From assembly GCF_000832305.1 (NCBI RefSeq), contig NZ_CP010536.1, positions 124,001 through 188,000 of the forward strand: a DNA stretch of 64,000 nt, in the 5' to 3' direction. Origin of the DNA: Cupriavidus basilensis. GTDB lineage: Bacteria > Pseudomonadota > Gammaproteobacteria > Burkholderiales > Burkholderiaceae. The notes under the pieces are model-generated. The model saw nothing but the letters and a program-made list of their open reading frames with translations, made no database searches and had not been told where the DNA came from. This document shows, in pieces, positions 10,027 to 18,939 of the stretch. A program made the position numbers and the translations under genes. Position 1 is the stretch's first letter; every line of letters begins with the position of its first letter.

Positions 10027-10652
10027 CCCTTGCGGTGGGCGGTCTTGAGCGGCAATTCGCTGCCCGATTCGCTGCGCCAGCGTTGCCGCAGGCGGCTGAC
10101 CATGGTCTCCAGCCGGCGCTCGTCGTAGCTCAGCCAGTCAAAGCCGAAGCCTTCGGCGATCTGGCGGCGATCGACGGGCTGGGTGGGATGGAGCGCCAGC
10201 ATTTCGAGCAGCTTGCTCTCGTTGGACGAGACCGCCAGGCGGGCTCCCGCCGGCGCCACCAGCGTGCTGGCCTGCCGGTCGAGCCACCAGTTGGAGACGA
10301 CGCGGCGGCTCAAGGCGCGCAGGATGGCGTCGAATTCGAGCAGCTTGACCGGCTTGACGAGATAGTGGTCCGCGCCGCCGTTCAGGCCGTGTAGCTTGTC
10401 CTGTGTTTCCCCGCGGGCCGTGAGCATGACGATGCCGCAGCCGGGGCGCTCCTTGCGCAGGCGGCTGGCCGCATCGAAACCCGTGCCATCGGGAAGCATG
10501 ACGTCGATGACGGCGATATCCGCCTGCGCGGCCAGCGGCAGGAATTGCGCCAGGCTGCCGGCCTGGCTGACCTTCCAGCCGCGCTTTTGCAGGAAAGCCG
10601 CTATTTCCTCGCGCAGTTCGACCTCATCCTCGAGCAGGACCAAATTGCCCAT
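9993..10652 (-). CDS. OmpR-family response regulator
   Basis: This is a 219-residue two-component regulator. The receiver domain (about 1-115) has the acidic pair EDE (8-10), phospho-acceptor Asp50 in VIDVMLP, and the switch Lys in HYLVKPVK. A C-terminal winged-helix domain follows (about 125-217, with LSYDERRLETMVSRLRQRW). The wing region is shorter and less canonical than in OmpR or KdpE. It is encoded opposite to, and overlapping the end of, the 7TM-DISM kinase, which is its probable partner. Target genes are not evident, apart from the CTGACA repeat in front of the kinase. The promoter must lie in 10653-10881, which also holds a 24-bp palindrome. Confidence 0.88.
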   Translation of the reverse strand: MGNLVLLEDEVELREEIAAFLQKRGWKVSQAGSLAQFLPLAAQADIAVIDVMLPDGTGFDAASRLRKERPGCGIVMLTARGETQDKLHGLNGGADHYLVKPVKLLEFDAILRALSRRVVSNWWLDRQASTLVAPAGARLAVSSNESKLLEMLALHPTQPVDRRQIAEGFGFDWLSYDERRLETMVSRLRQRWRSESGSELPLKTAHRKGYTFAAPIALA

Positions 10653-10759
10653 TTCAAAACCTTGCAGCGGTTGCGTTCAATGATCGTGGCGAGGACGCGC
10701 CATGCTTGCCTGACAAGATTCAGGCGGCGTCAGCCCGGGCTCCACCACTTCTGGCCGTT

Positions 10760-10783
10760 ACCCTGGGCACTAGTGCCCAGGGT
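10760..10783. promoter_or_regulatory. 24-bp perfect palindrome upstream of the response regulator
   Basis: The two arms ACCCTGGGCACT and AGTGCCCAGGGT are exact reverse complements with no spacer. The site is 108 bases upstream of the response-regulator start and 99 bases after the sulfatase stop. A palindrome without a loop suits a dimeric DNA-binding protein better than a terminator, and no T-run follows on either strand. Function is inferred. The rest of the 10653-10881 gap shows no gene. Confidence 0.5.
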
Positions 10784-10881
10784 GGCTTAAGCGGTATTAC
10801 GGCCAGACCGGCAGGAATCTTTACCCCCGGGCGCTATCCCCGGCGCTATCTCCAGCGCGTCGTGCCACGATTCAAGCCACC

Positions 10882-12441
10882 TCACCAAACGCCAAAAAAC
10901 ACACCCGCCTGCTTGTAAACATTGGTCTTGGCCGCGACTTCGTCGTTGCTCACCGTCGTGCGCGGCTTGAGCATGCAGAACCATTCCAACAGGTGCAGCC
11001 GCATCGCCGAGCGGATGGCTTCGTGGCCGGCATCCTCGCCCAGGTCGAAGAACTCGTCGGGGTCGCGCTCCAGGTCGAACAGCTGCGGGCGGAAACCCTG
11101 CCAGTGCACATACTTCCAGCGCGCATTGCGCACCATCCACGCCCGGCACTCGCCCGGCTGCCGGCCCAGCGCGATCCGCGCGCCGCGATACGCGTAGTCC
11201 AGCTCCGACACCACGAAATCGCGCCACTGGCCATTGCCGCGCCCGCGCGTGAGATCGAGCAGCGAGCGGCCTTCCACGCGATGGTCGGCCGGCGGCAGGC
11301 CCAGCGCGTCCAGCACGGTCGGCACCACGTCCACGGCCGAGACCATGCGCGCGTCCGCGCTGCCGCGGGTGGCGTCGGCCTCGGCCGAGGGGTCGTAGAC
11401 AATCAGCGGGATGTTCTGCACGGTGTCGTAGAACTGCTCCTTCTCGCCGAGCCAGTGGTCGCCCAGGAAGTCGCCGTGGTCCGCCGTGAACACGATCAAC
11501 GTGTCTTCCCAGCGGCCCAGGCGCTCCAGTTGTTCCCACAACTCGCCCAGGCGATCGTCGATCTGCTGCACCAGGCCTTGATAGGCGGGACGCACCGTGT
11601 CCGAGACTTCGCTGCGCATGAAGTTGGCGCATTCTTCCTGCGTGCGGTACGCGTCGAGCACCGGATGCGGGTTGTCCAGCTCCGCCTCGTGGCGCTTGAG
11701 CGGCAGGCAGTCGTCCAGCGCGTAGGCCGCATGGTAGGGCGCGGGCGCCATATAGGGCCAGTGCGGCTTGACCAGCGACAGGTGCAACACCCACGGGTCG
11801 TCGCCGCGCGCGGCGATGTACTGCATTGCCTGGCCTACCGTATAAGCCGTCTCCGAATGTGCTTGCGCCACGCGCGCAGGCAGGCCGGCATTGCGCATCT
11901 GCCAGCCCGACACGATCTCGCCCTGCGCATTCTCGGCGCTGATCACGTAGTCCGTCCACGGGTCGGCGCTGTCGTAGCCTTGCTTGCGCAGCCACTCGGC
12001 ATAAGCGCTGTGCGGCTCGGCGTGGTGGCCGTCATGGCGGTCGACTTCGACAAAGTGCCCGCTGCGCAGCAGCGTTTCCAGCTCGCTGCCGCCGTCGAGA
12101 TGCAGACGCTTCATGTTGGCATTGTCGGGCATCACGTGCGTCTTGCCGGCCAGCGCCAGCGCACGGTGGCTGTCCTTCAGGTATTCGCCCAGCGTGACTT
12201 CGCCAACGGACAGCGGCACGCGGTTCCAGGTGGCGCCGTGGCTGCTGGGGTAGCGCCCGGTATAGAAGCTCATGCGGCTCGGGCCGCAAACGCCGGAGGT
12301 GACGAACGCCTTGGTGAAGCGCACGCCGCGTGCGGCCAGGGCGTCGATGTGCCTTGTGCGCAGCGTGGGGTGGCCGTAGCACGCCAGGTGGTCCTGGCGC
12401 AGCTGGTCGCACATGATGAAGAGGGTGTTTCTGGTGGGCAT
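10882..12441 (-). CDS. Sulfatase-family hydrolase (formylglycine-dependent)
   Basis: This is a 519-residue member of the alkaline phosphatase-like sulfatase family, which hydrolyses sulfate or phosphonate esters. The N-terminus carries the metal-binding MCDQLRQDH stretch. CGPSR (52-56) is the C-x-P-S-R signature whose Cys52 becomes formylglycine. FTADHGDFLGDH holds further metal ligands. No signal peptide is seen, so the enzyme is probably cytoplasmic. The substrate cannot be told from sequence. It lies 142 bases downstream of a Bug-type receptor gene on the same strand; an uptake-then-hydrolysis pairing is plausible. The intervening DNA is strikingly AT-rich and probably holds its own promoter. 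Confidence 0.88.
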   Translation of the reverse strand: MPTRNTLFIMCDQLRQDHLACYGHPTLRTRHIDALAARGVRFTKAFVTSGVCGPSRMSFYTGRYPSSHGATWNRVPLSVGEVTLGEYLKDSHRALALAGKTHVMPDNANMKRLHLDGGSELETLLRSGHFVEVDRHDGHHAEPHSAYAEWLRKQGYDSADPWTDYVISAENAQGEIVSGWQMRNAGLPARVAQAHSETAYTVGQAMQYIAARGDDPWVLHLSLVKPHWPYMAPAPYHAAYALDDCLPLKRHEAELDNPHPVLDAYRTQEECANFMRSEVSDTVRPAYQGLVQQIDDRLGELWEQLERLGRWEDTLIVFTADHGDFLGDHWLGEKEQFYDTVQNIPLIVYDPSAEADATRGSADARMVSAVDVVPTVLDALGLPPADHRVEGRSLLDLTRGRGNGQWRDFVVSELDYAYRGARIALGRQPGECRAWMVRNARWKYVHWQGFRPQLFDLERDPDEFFDLGEDAGHEAIRSAMRLHLLEWFCMLKPRTTVSNDEVAAKTNVYKQAGVFFGVW

Positions 12442-12540
12442 GGCTTTGTCGATGCCGGTCGGGCCGCTGACCTGATCGGCATCAATTTTATAAATAACGT
12501 GATGTAAATTTTTTCTTATTCAATCCATGTAAAAAATAAC

Positions 12541-12555
12541 ATTCATGAAATGAAT
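12541..12555. promoter_or_regulatory. AT-rich promoter region with ATTCAT-GAA-ATGAAT dyad
   Basis: Between the Bug gene and the sulfatase, about 100 bases (12480-12585) are far richer in A+T than anything nearby. They contain a perfect inverted repeat, ATTCAT (12541-12546) and ATGAAT (12550-12555), separated by GAA. The position, about 100 bases upstream of the sulfatase start, suits an operator or promoter for that gene. No regulator can be assigned; the MarR gene at 13816 is one candidate. Confidence 0.4.
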
Positions 12556-12583
12556 AAATGTGATGGAATGTGACGTGGTGTTT

Positions 12584-13579
12584 TTAGTCTCCGGTATAGC
12601 CAGAGGCCTTGACCACGGGTCCCCACCGCCCGGCATCCGCCGCCAGCACCTTGCCGAACTGCTCCGCGCTCCCGGTTTGCGGCTCCAGCCCCAGCTTCAG
12701 GAACCGCTCCTTCAGATCCGCCGACTGCACCGCATGCACGATCGCTGCATTCAGCCGGTCGATCGTTGCCCTCGGCACGCCGGCCGGCGCGAGGAACCCG
12801 TAGCGGCCAAGCCCTTCGATGTCCTTGTAGCCAAGCTCGGTAAACGTGGGCACATCCGGCAATGCCACCGAGCGCTGCGTCCCTGAGCTCGCCAGGACGC
12901 GGATCTTGCCCGCGCGATGCATCTCGGTGAGATCGGCGAGCGTATCGACCGAGGCCGGCACCTGCCCGCCCACCAGCGCATTCATCAACGGTGCCGAGCC
13001 GTTGAATGGCACGTGCAGCATCTCCACGCCCACCTGCTTGCCGATCAGCAAGCCAAAGAAGTGAGGAATGCTGCCTAGCGCTGGCGAGGCGTAGGAATTG
13101 TTCTTGGCCGGGCTGGCCTTGAGCCACTCGATGTACTCCTTCAGCGTCTTGGCCGGCGCGCCGGGGCCGGTGGCCAGGGCCAGCTGGAAGTTGGCGGTTT
13201 GCGCCACCGGCACGAAATCGCGCTGGATGTCGTAGTTCAGCTTGCGGTAGGTCAGCGGGGCGATGGTCATCACCGCGGAGTTGGCGACCACCAGCGTGTT
13301 GCCGTCGGCGGGCAGGGTGCGCGCATAGTCCATGACCAGGCGGCCGCCCGCGCCGGGCTTGTTCTCGATGACCACGGTTTGCTTGAGTTCCTCGCGCAGC
13401 TTGTCGCCGATGAGGCGGGCGGCCAAGTCGGCGGTGCCGCCGGCGGGGTAGCCCACCAGGATGCGCAGCGGGCGGTCGTTCTGGGCGCTGGCCGGCGCGC
13501 TGGCCAGGCACACGGCGGCCAGTGCGGTCATGGTGGCGAGGGTGGGGACTAGCGCGCGCAGCAGTTTGGCGGGTTTCAC
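12584..13579 (-). CDS. Bug family tripartite tricarboxylate transporter substrate-binding protein
   Basis: This 331-residue periplasmic binding protein of the Bug/TctC family captures small, usually carboxylated solutes. It has a signal peptide ending near ASAPASA-QN, then LRILVGYPAGGTADLAARL, the family's ligand-loop hallmark (about 39-57), and the second loop region GSIPHFFGLL. The GTG start at 13579 has an AGGAG 6 bases upstream on the minus strand. It is first in a probable operon with the sulfatase. Bug receptors often have no adjacent transporter genes, and none is seen here. The ligand is unknown; a sulfated organic compound is a guess from the neighbour. Confidence 0.92.
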   Translation of the reverse strand: MKPAKLLRALVPTLATMTALAAVCLASAPASAQNDRPLRILVGYPAGGTADLAARLIGDKLREELKQTVVIENKPGAGGRLVMDYARTLPADGNTLVVANSAVMTIAPLTYRKLNYDIQRDFVPVAQTANFQLALATGPGAPAKTLKEYIEWLKASPAKNNSYASPALGSIPHFFGLLIGKQVGVEMLHVPFNGSAPLMNALVGGQVPASVDTLADLTEMHRAGKIRVLASSGTQRSVALPDVPTFTELGYKDIEGLGRYGFLAPAGVPRATIDRLNAAIVHAVQSADLKERFLKLGLEPQTGSAEQFGKVLAADAGRWGPVVKASGYTGD

Positions 13580-13783
13580 GGGTTCTCCTGTTGGTTCGGC
13601 ATCGGCGGGAAGCCGGCCAATTTATCGATATGGGACGCGGGCGCCAAAGAAGGATTTCGCGCATGGATGCGCGCGTTTCGTTCCTGGGCGCATGGCTGCC
13701 CGGCCGTACCCCGGCGGATGCGCCTGGCACGCGGCCCGCCGGTTCTCATGCAGCGGCACAGACGCTAACACCCGGCCATATAA

Positions 13784-13796
13784 TTGACAAAATCAA
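13784..13796. promoter_or_regulatory. TTGA-N5-TCAA dyad, candidate MarR operator
   Basis: A short inverted repeat, TTGA (13784-13787) and TCAA (13793-13796), sits in an AT-rich spot only 20 bases before the MarR gene and in the divergent gap to the Bug gene (13580-13815). MarR proteins commonly bind such dyads and repress both divergent promoters. The site also contains a TTGACA that could be a -35 box. The assignment is by position and form only. Confidence 0.35.
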
Positions 13797-13815
13797 CTAA
13801 ATTTGCGGGTGCGGC

Positions 13816-14400
13816 ATGAACGGCAACCAGGCGGGCGAGCAGGCGCAGGCACAGGCGGGCCGGGAGCGGGACGCCGGCGAAACGCTGCAGCATCCCGCCA
13901 GTCTGGCGGACTTCCTCAATTACCGCCTCTATCACCTGACCCGCGTTGCCCTGCAAGCCAGCGGGCATCACCTGCGCGCCGCGGCCGGGGTGAGCCGGCG
14001 CGAGTGGCGCATGCTGGCCTTCCTCGGCGAGCAGCCGGGCACGCGCCTGACGGAGCTGGCGCAAAGCGCCGGGCTGGACAAGGTGCTGGCAAGCCGCGCC
14101 GTGCACGCCCTGATGGCGCGCGGGCTGGTGCAGCGCGCCACGCGCGAGCAGGACAAGCGGGCGGCGGCGTTTGCCCTGAGCGAGCAGGGCGAGGCGGTCT
14201 ACCAGCTTGCCTTTGCGCAGGCCCAGGCCTTCAACGCCCGCCTGGCTGCCTGCCTGGATCCGGAGGAGGCTCGGGTGCTGGCGCGTTGCCTGTCCAGGCT
14301 GCACACGCAGGCCGAGGCCTTGCTGGCGCAGGCGCAAGCGCTGCCCAGCAGCGTACCCGCGCCTGCGCAACCAGCGCAGAACTGGTGGCGCCAACCGTAA
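13816..14400 (+). CDS. MarR-family transcriptional regulator
   Basis: This is a 194-residue winged-helix repressor of the MarR family. The core begins at DFLNYRLYHLTRVAL (about residue 34). The helix-turn-helix and wing are in WRMLAFLGEQPGTRLTELAQSAGLDKVLASRAVHALMARGLVQRA (about 62-107, quoted only as landmarks: WRML at 62, VLASRAV at 90), and RREQDKR-type wing residues follow. About 30 N-terminal residues are polar and unconserved, and the tail is Ala/Pro-rich. It is divergent from the Bug-sulfatase genes across 236 bases, so control of that pair by a small-molecule ligand is likely but unproven. Confidence 0.9.
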   Translation: MNGNQAGEQAQAQAGRERDAGETLQHPASLADFLNYRLYHLTRVALQASGHHLRAAAGVSRREWRMLAFLGEQPGTRLTELAQSAGLDKVLASRAVHALMARGLVQRATREQDKRAAAFALSEQGEAVYQLAFAQAQAFNARLAACLDPEEARVLARCLSRLHTQAEALLAQAQALPSSVPAPAQPAQNWWRQP

Positions 14401-14492
14401 GGTTAGGCCGGCCGCTTCCGACTGCACCTGCTGGCTTCGGAGTCCTACACTTGTAGACTTGGAGTCAGCGCGTGCCCTGCCTGGAGCCTGCC

Positions 14493-15239
14493 ATGCCGCT
14501 TGTCCGTCGCTTTCCTGCCTGCTTTCCTGTTCGCTTTCCTTCGCGATTGCGCGCCGCCGCCATTGCCGCGCTGCTTGCCCTGTGCCTGTTTGCCTTCCAG
14601 CACGCCCAGGCCGCGCGCCAGCCCCCGGCGCCGGCGCAGGAACTCACGCGCCAGGCGGTGACCGCCTACGACGCCGGCGCCTTCGATTCAGCCTTGCGGG
14701 ATTTCGCCAAGGCGGCCCAGCAAGGCAACCGGCTCGCGCAGTACAACTACGCCATGATGCTGCTGCGCGGCGAGGGCACGCCGGTGCGCCAGCAGGAGGC
14801 GCTGATCTGGCTGCACCGCGCGGCCGAGAACGATATGACGCAGGCCCAGTTCACCTTTGGCGAGATGTACGAGCACGGCGAACTGGTGCCGCGCTCGCTG
14901 GAGTCCGCCAACCAGTGGTACCGCCGCGCGGCCGAAGGCGGCCATGTGCAGGCCCAGGTGGAACTGGCGACCAATTACTTCACCGGGCGTGGCCTCGCGC
15001 GGGACTACGGCAAGGCCTTCGAGTGGTATACGCGCGCCGCCACGGCGGGCGACGGCGGTGCCCAGTACATCGTTGCCAGCTACTACGAGCGTGGCGAGCC
15101 CGGCGTGGTCGAGAAGGACATCGAGCAGGCCAAGATCTGGTACGCCCGCGCCGCCGCGCACGGCGACCCCGGGGCGCTGGCCAAGCTGCGCTCGCTGATC
15201 GAGCAGGGACTGAAGGCAAAACAGGCGGGCGCCATGTAA
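14493..15239 (+). CDS. Sel1-like repeat (TPR-like) exported protein
   Basis: This 248-residue protein is made of Sel1-like repeats, alpha-helical modules that mediate protein contacts. Repeats are visible as A-x-Y-N-Y-A-x-M-x-x-x-G, A-x-x-W-x-x-R-A-A-E and A-x-x-W-Y-x-R-A-A patterns from about residue 65 to 235. The N-terminus has an Arg-rich start followed by a hydrophobic stretch (AAAIAALLALCLFAFQHAQA) that reads as a signal peptide. The ATG at 14493 has CTGGAG six bases upstream and is preferred over a GTG at 14472. It lies 131 bases before the transglutaminase-DUF2126 gene on the same strand and may be co-expressed. The specific function is unknown. Confidence 0.85.
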   Translation: MPLVRRFPACFPVRFPSRLRAAAIAALLALCLFAFQHAQAARQPPAPAQELTRQAVTAYDAGAFDSALRDFAKAAQQGNRLAQYNYAMMLLRGEGTPVRQQEALIWLHRAAENDMTQAQFTFGEMYEHGELVPRSLESANQWYRRAAEGGHVQAQVELATNYFTGRGLARDYGKAFEWYTRAATAGDGGAQYIVASYYERGEPGVVEKDIEQAKIWYARAAAHGDPGALAKLRSLIEQGLKAKQAGAM

Positions 15240-15370
15240 TGCTGCGGTAGTCTGGGCATGTTGCCATGCAAGGGCGGCCGCCGCCGGCCGCTATCCGGGG
15301 TGTGCCGCCGGGGGCGGTACAACTCTTGCTTGAGAGAACCACACAAAACCTGCGCCAATGGGAGGCACTA

Positions 15371-18300
15371 GTGGCAACACACGTCGCACTGAACCATGTC
15401 ACCCACTACCGGTACGACCGGCCCGTGAAGCTTTCGCCGCAGGTGGTCAGGCTCCGTCCTGCCCCGCACTGCCGCACGCCGATCCTTTCGTATTCGCTGC
15501 GCATCGAACCCGAGCAGCATTTCGTGAACTGGCAGCAGGACCCGTTCGCCAACTACCTCGCCCGGCTGGTGATCCCCGAGCCGACCACCGAGTTCAAGAT
15601 CACCGTCGACCTGGTGGTCGAGATGGCGGTCTATAACCCGTTCGACTTCTTCCTCGAGCCCTACGCGGAGAATTTTCCCTTCACCTATGAGCCCGGCCTG
15701 GCTTACGAGCTGGCGCCCTATATGGTCAAGGGCGAACTGACGCCGCGCTTTGCCGCCTTCGTGCAGAGCATTCCGCGCGACAAGCAGACCACGAGCGATT
15801 TCCTGGTGGCCCTGAACCAGCGCCTGCAAGAGGACATCCGCTACCTGATCCGCATGGAACCCGGCGTGCAGACGCCGGAGCAGACGCTTGCGACGGGCGC
15901 CGGCTCGTGCCGGGATTCCGGCTGGCTGCTGGTGCAGACGCTGCGCCACCTGGGGCTGGCCGCGCGCTTCGTGTCCGGCTACCTGCTGCAGCTGGCGCCC
16001 GACGTGAAATCCATCGACGGCCCGAGTGGCACCGACGTGGACTTCACCGACCTGCACGCATGGTGCGAGGTCTACCTGCCGGGCGCGGGCTGGATCGGGC
16101 TCGACCCCACCTCCGGCCTGCTGGCCGGCGAGGGCCATATCCCGGTGGCATGCACGCCCGAGCCGGGCAGCGCGGCGCCGGTCAGCGGCGCGGTCGACAA
16201 GAGCGAGGTGACCTTCCACCACGAGATGTCGATCACCCGCATCTATGAATCGCCGCGCGTGACCAAGCCCTATACCGAGGCGCAGTGGCAGGCGGTGGCG
16301 GCCGTGGGCGCCGAGGTCGATATCCAGCTCAACGCGCAGGATGTGCGCCTGACCATGGGCGGCGAGCCGACCTTTGTCGCGGTCAAGGATCGCGATGGCG
16401 CGGAATGGAACACCGATGCGCTCGGCACCACCAAGCGCGCTTATGCCACCGAATTGGTGCATAAACTGCGCGCGCGCTATGGCAAGGGTGGCTTCCTGCA
16501 CTTTGGCCAGGGCAAGTGGTACCCGGGCGAGCAACTGCCGCGCTGGGCCTTGTCGATCTGCTGGCGCGCCGACGGCCAGCCCTGCTGGCAGGACCCGTCG
16601 CTGTTCGCCGATGAGCGCGAGCCGGCCGACTATACCGAAGCCGACGCGCACCGCTTCCTCGATAGCCTGGCCAAGCGCCTCGGGCTCAACCCCGGCTTTG
16701 TGCAGCCCGGCTACGAGGACACCTGGTACTACCTCTGGCGCGAGCGCCGCCTGCCGGTCAACGTCGACCCGCTGGAGGCGCGGCTCGACGATGAGATGGA
16801 GCGCATGCGCCTGCGCCGCGTGTTCGATGGCGGCCTGGCGCGGCCCACCGGCTACGTGCTGCCGCTGCGCCGCACCGGCCTGGAAGATGGCCCGGCGCTG
16901 GCCGCCCACCGCTGGATCAGCGGGCCATGGTTCTTCCGCGACGACCGCATGTACCTGCTGCCTGGCGATTCGCCGATGGGCTACCGCCTGCCGCTGGATG
17001 CCCTGCCCTGGGTCAGCGAGGCCGACTACCCGTGGCAGTTCGACCAGGACCCGTTCGCGGCGCGTTCGCCGCTGCCCACCGGGGCGCAGCTGCGCGCGCA
17101 GTTGCCAGGGCTTGCCGGCCAAGGCGCCGAGCCCGGCCAGGCGGCGGAGTTCCGTGCCAGCACCGCGGCTTATTCCGCGTCCGGCCCCGCGCCCGGCTCG
17201 GCCGCGGCAGCGCGTGCCGGGGCCAAGCCAGGGTCGGGTGCGATCGGCGGCACGGCCGCGCCCGCCGCCCTGGCGGCGGACCTGGCGCGCGTGCCCGGGC
17301 GCGGCGAATCCGCGGGCTGGATCACCCGTACGGCGCTGTGCGTGGAAGTGCGCCATCCCAGCCGTGCCGCCGGCCCCAAGGCCGAGAGAGCGGCCGCGGG
17401 CGACAAGCGCGGCATGCTCTACGTCTTCATGCCGCCGCTGACCGTGCTGGAGGACTACCTGGAACTGCTGGCGGCGGTGGAAGCCACCGCCGCCGGGCTG
17501 GGCGTGAAGATCGTGCTCGAAGGCTACCCGCCGCCGCGCGACGTGCGCCTCAAACTGCTGCAGGTCACGCCCGATCCCGGCGTGATCGAGGTCAACATCC
17601 ATCCGGCCGCCAACTGGGACGAACTGGTCGACCATACGGAATTCCTCTACCAGGCCGCCCACGAGACCTACCTCAGCACCGAGAAGTTCATGCTCGACGG
17701 GCGCCATACCGGCACCGGCGGCGGCAACCACTTCGTGCTGGGCGGCGCCACGCCTGCCGACAGCCCCTTCCTGCGGCGCCCCGATGTGCTGTCCAGCCTG
17801 ATTGCGTACTGGCACAACCATCCCTCGCTGTCCTACCTGTTCTCGGGCATGTTCATCGGCCCGACCAGCCAAGCGCCGCGCGTGGATGAGGCGCGCAACG
17901 ACCAGCTCTACGAGCTCGAGATCGCCTTTGCCGAGTTGCAGCACCAGCTCGACCGGCTCGGTGGCGCCGAGGGCGGGGTCGGCGCGCACATGCCGCCGTG
18001 GCTGGTCGACCGTGCGCTGCGCAATATCCTGATCGACGTCACCGGCAACACCCACCGCAGCGAGTTCTGCATCGACAAGCTCTACTCGCCCGACGGCCCC
18101 ACCGGCCGTCTCGGCCTGCTGGAGCTGCGCGCGTTCGAGATGCCGCCGCATGCGCGCATGAGCCTGGTGCAGCAGTTGCTGCTGCGCGCGCTGGTGGCCC
18201 GCTTCTGGCGCGAGCCCTATCGCGGGCGGCTCACGCGCTGGGGCACGGAGCTGCACGACCGTTTCCTGCTCGGCACCTTCGTGCAGATGGATTTCGAGGA

Positions 18301-18913
18301 CGTGCTCACCGAGATGCGCGAAGCCGGCTTCGCGTTCGACAATGCCTGGTTCGCGCCGCACTTCGAGTTCCGCTTCCCGCGCGTGGGCGAGCTCGCGGCC
18401 GGCGGCCTGTCGCTGACGCTGCGCACCGCGCTCGAACCCTGGCATGTGATGGGCGAGGAGGGCAGTGCCGGTGGCACCGTGCGCTACGTGGATTCGTCGC
18501 TCGAGCGCATCGAGGTGCGCGTGCTGGGCATGAACGACAGCCGCCATGTGGTCACCGTCAATGGCCGCGCGGTACCGCTGCAGCCCACCGGGCGCGTTGG
18601 CGAGTTCGTGGCCGGGGTGCGCTACCGCGCCTGGGCGCCGCCGTCTGCGCTGCACCCCACCATCGCCTCGCACGCGCCGCTGACTTTCGACGTTGTCGAC
18701 ACATGGATGGGGCGCAGCATCGGTGGATGCCAGTATCATGTTTCGCATCCGGGCGGGCGTAGCTATGAGACCTTCCCGGTTAATGCGTACGAGGCCGAGA
18801 GCCGGCGCCTGACACGCTTCTTCACGCTTGGCCACACGCCGGGCGTGATGCGCGTGGAACCGCCCCGGCGCAGCCTCGAGTTTCCGTTCACGCTGGATTT
18901 GCGACAACGCTGA
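15371..18913 (+). CDS. Transglutaminase-like domain fused to DUF2126 (predicted circularly permuted glutamine-synthetase-like amidoligase)
   Basis: This 1180-residue two-part enzyme begins with a bacterial transglutaminase N-terminal domain (about 3-85) and a transglutaminase core. The core has an intact Cys-His-Asp triad: Cys180 in GSCRDS, His229 in DLHAW, Asp245 in LDPTSG. The rest (about 305-1180) is DUF2126, which contains MGGEPTFV, the block HTGTGGGNHFVLGG (about 779-792) and NTHRSEFCIDKLY. It is interrupted by an Ala/Gly/Pro-rich insert at about 575-650. Comparative work on amidoligases has predicted DUF2126 to be a circularly permuted glutamine-synthetase-like peptide ligase in a possible tagging system. 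The GTG at 15371 has GGAGG five bases upstream. It heads a four-gene cluster, 26 bases before the ATP-grasp gene. No signal peptide is seen. Confidence 0.9.
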   Translation: MATHVALNHVTHYRYDRPVKLSPQVVRLRPAPHCRTPILSYSLRIEPEQHFVNWQQDPFANYLARLVIPEPTTEFKITVDLVVEMAVYNPFDFFLEPYAENFPFTYEPGLAYELAPYMVKGELTPRFAAFVQSIPRDKQTTSDFLVALNQRLQEDIRYLIRMEPGVQTPEQTLATGAGSCRDSGWLLVQTLRHLGLAARFVSGYLLQLAPDVKSIDGPSGTDVDFTDLHAWCEVYLPGAGWIGLDPTSGLLAGEGHIPVACTPEPGSAAPVSGAVDKSEVTFHHEMSITRIYESPRVTKPYTEAQWQAVAAVGAEVDIQLNAQDVRLTMGGEPTFVAVKDRDGAEWNTDALGTTKRAYATELVHKLRARYGKGGFLHFGQGKWYPGEQLPRWALSICWRADGQPCWQDPSLFADEREPADYTEADAHRFLDSLAKRLGLNPGFVQPGYEDTWYYLWRERRLPVNVDPLEARLDDEMERMRLRRVFDGGLARPTGYVLPLRRTGLEDGPALAAHRWISGPWFFRDDRMYLLPGDSPMGYRLPLDALPWVSEADYPWQFDQDPFAARSPLPTGAQLRAQLPGLAGQGAEPGQAAEFRASTAAYSASGPAPGSAAAARAGAKPGSGAIGGTAAPAALAADLARVPGRGESAGWITRTALCVEVRHPSRAAGPKAERAAAGDKRGMLYVFMPPLTVLEDYLELLAAVEATAAGLGVKIVLEGYPPPRDVRLKLLQVTPDPGVIEVNIHPAANWDELVDHTEFLYQAAHETYLSTEKFMLDGRHTGTGGGNHFVLGGATPADSPFLRRPDVLSSLIAYWHNHPSLSYLFSGMFIGPTSQAPRVDEARNDQLYELEIAFAELQHQLDRLGGAEGGVGAHMPPWLVDRALRNILIDVTGNTHRSEFCIDKLYSPDGPTGRLGLLELRAFEMPPHARMSLVQQLLLRALVARFWREPYRGRLTRWGTELHDRFLLGTFVQMDFEDVLTEMREAGFAFDNAWFAPHFEFRFPRVGELAAGGLSLTLRTALEPWHVMGEEGSAGGTVRYVDSSLERIEVRVLGMNDSRHVVTVNGRAVPLQPTGRVGEFVAGVRYRAWAPPSALHPTIASHAPLTFDVVDTWMGRSIGGCQYHVSHPGGRSYETFPVNAYEAESRRLTRFFTLGHTPGVMRVEPPRRSLEFPFTLDLRQR

Positions 18914-18939
18914 TCCGGCACGCCCCCAAAGCCGCGCCC

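Noticed and set aside
13784..13789. TTGACA read as the -35 box of the MarR gene
   Set aside because: No -10 hexamer occurs 16-18 bases downstream on the plus strand; the following bases are GC-rich.
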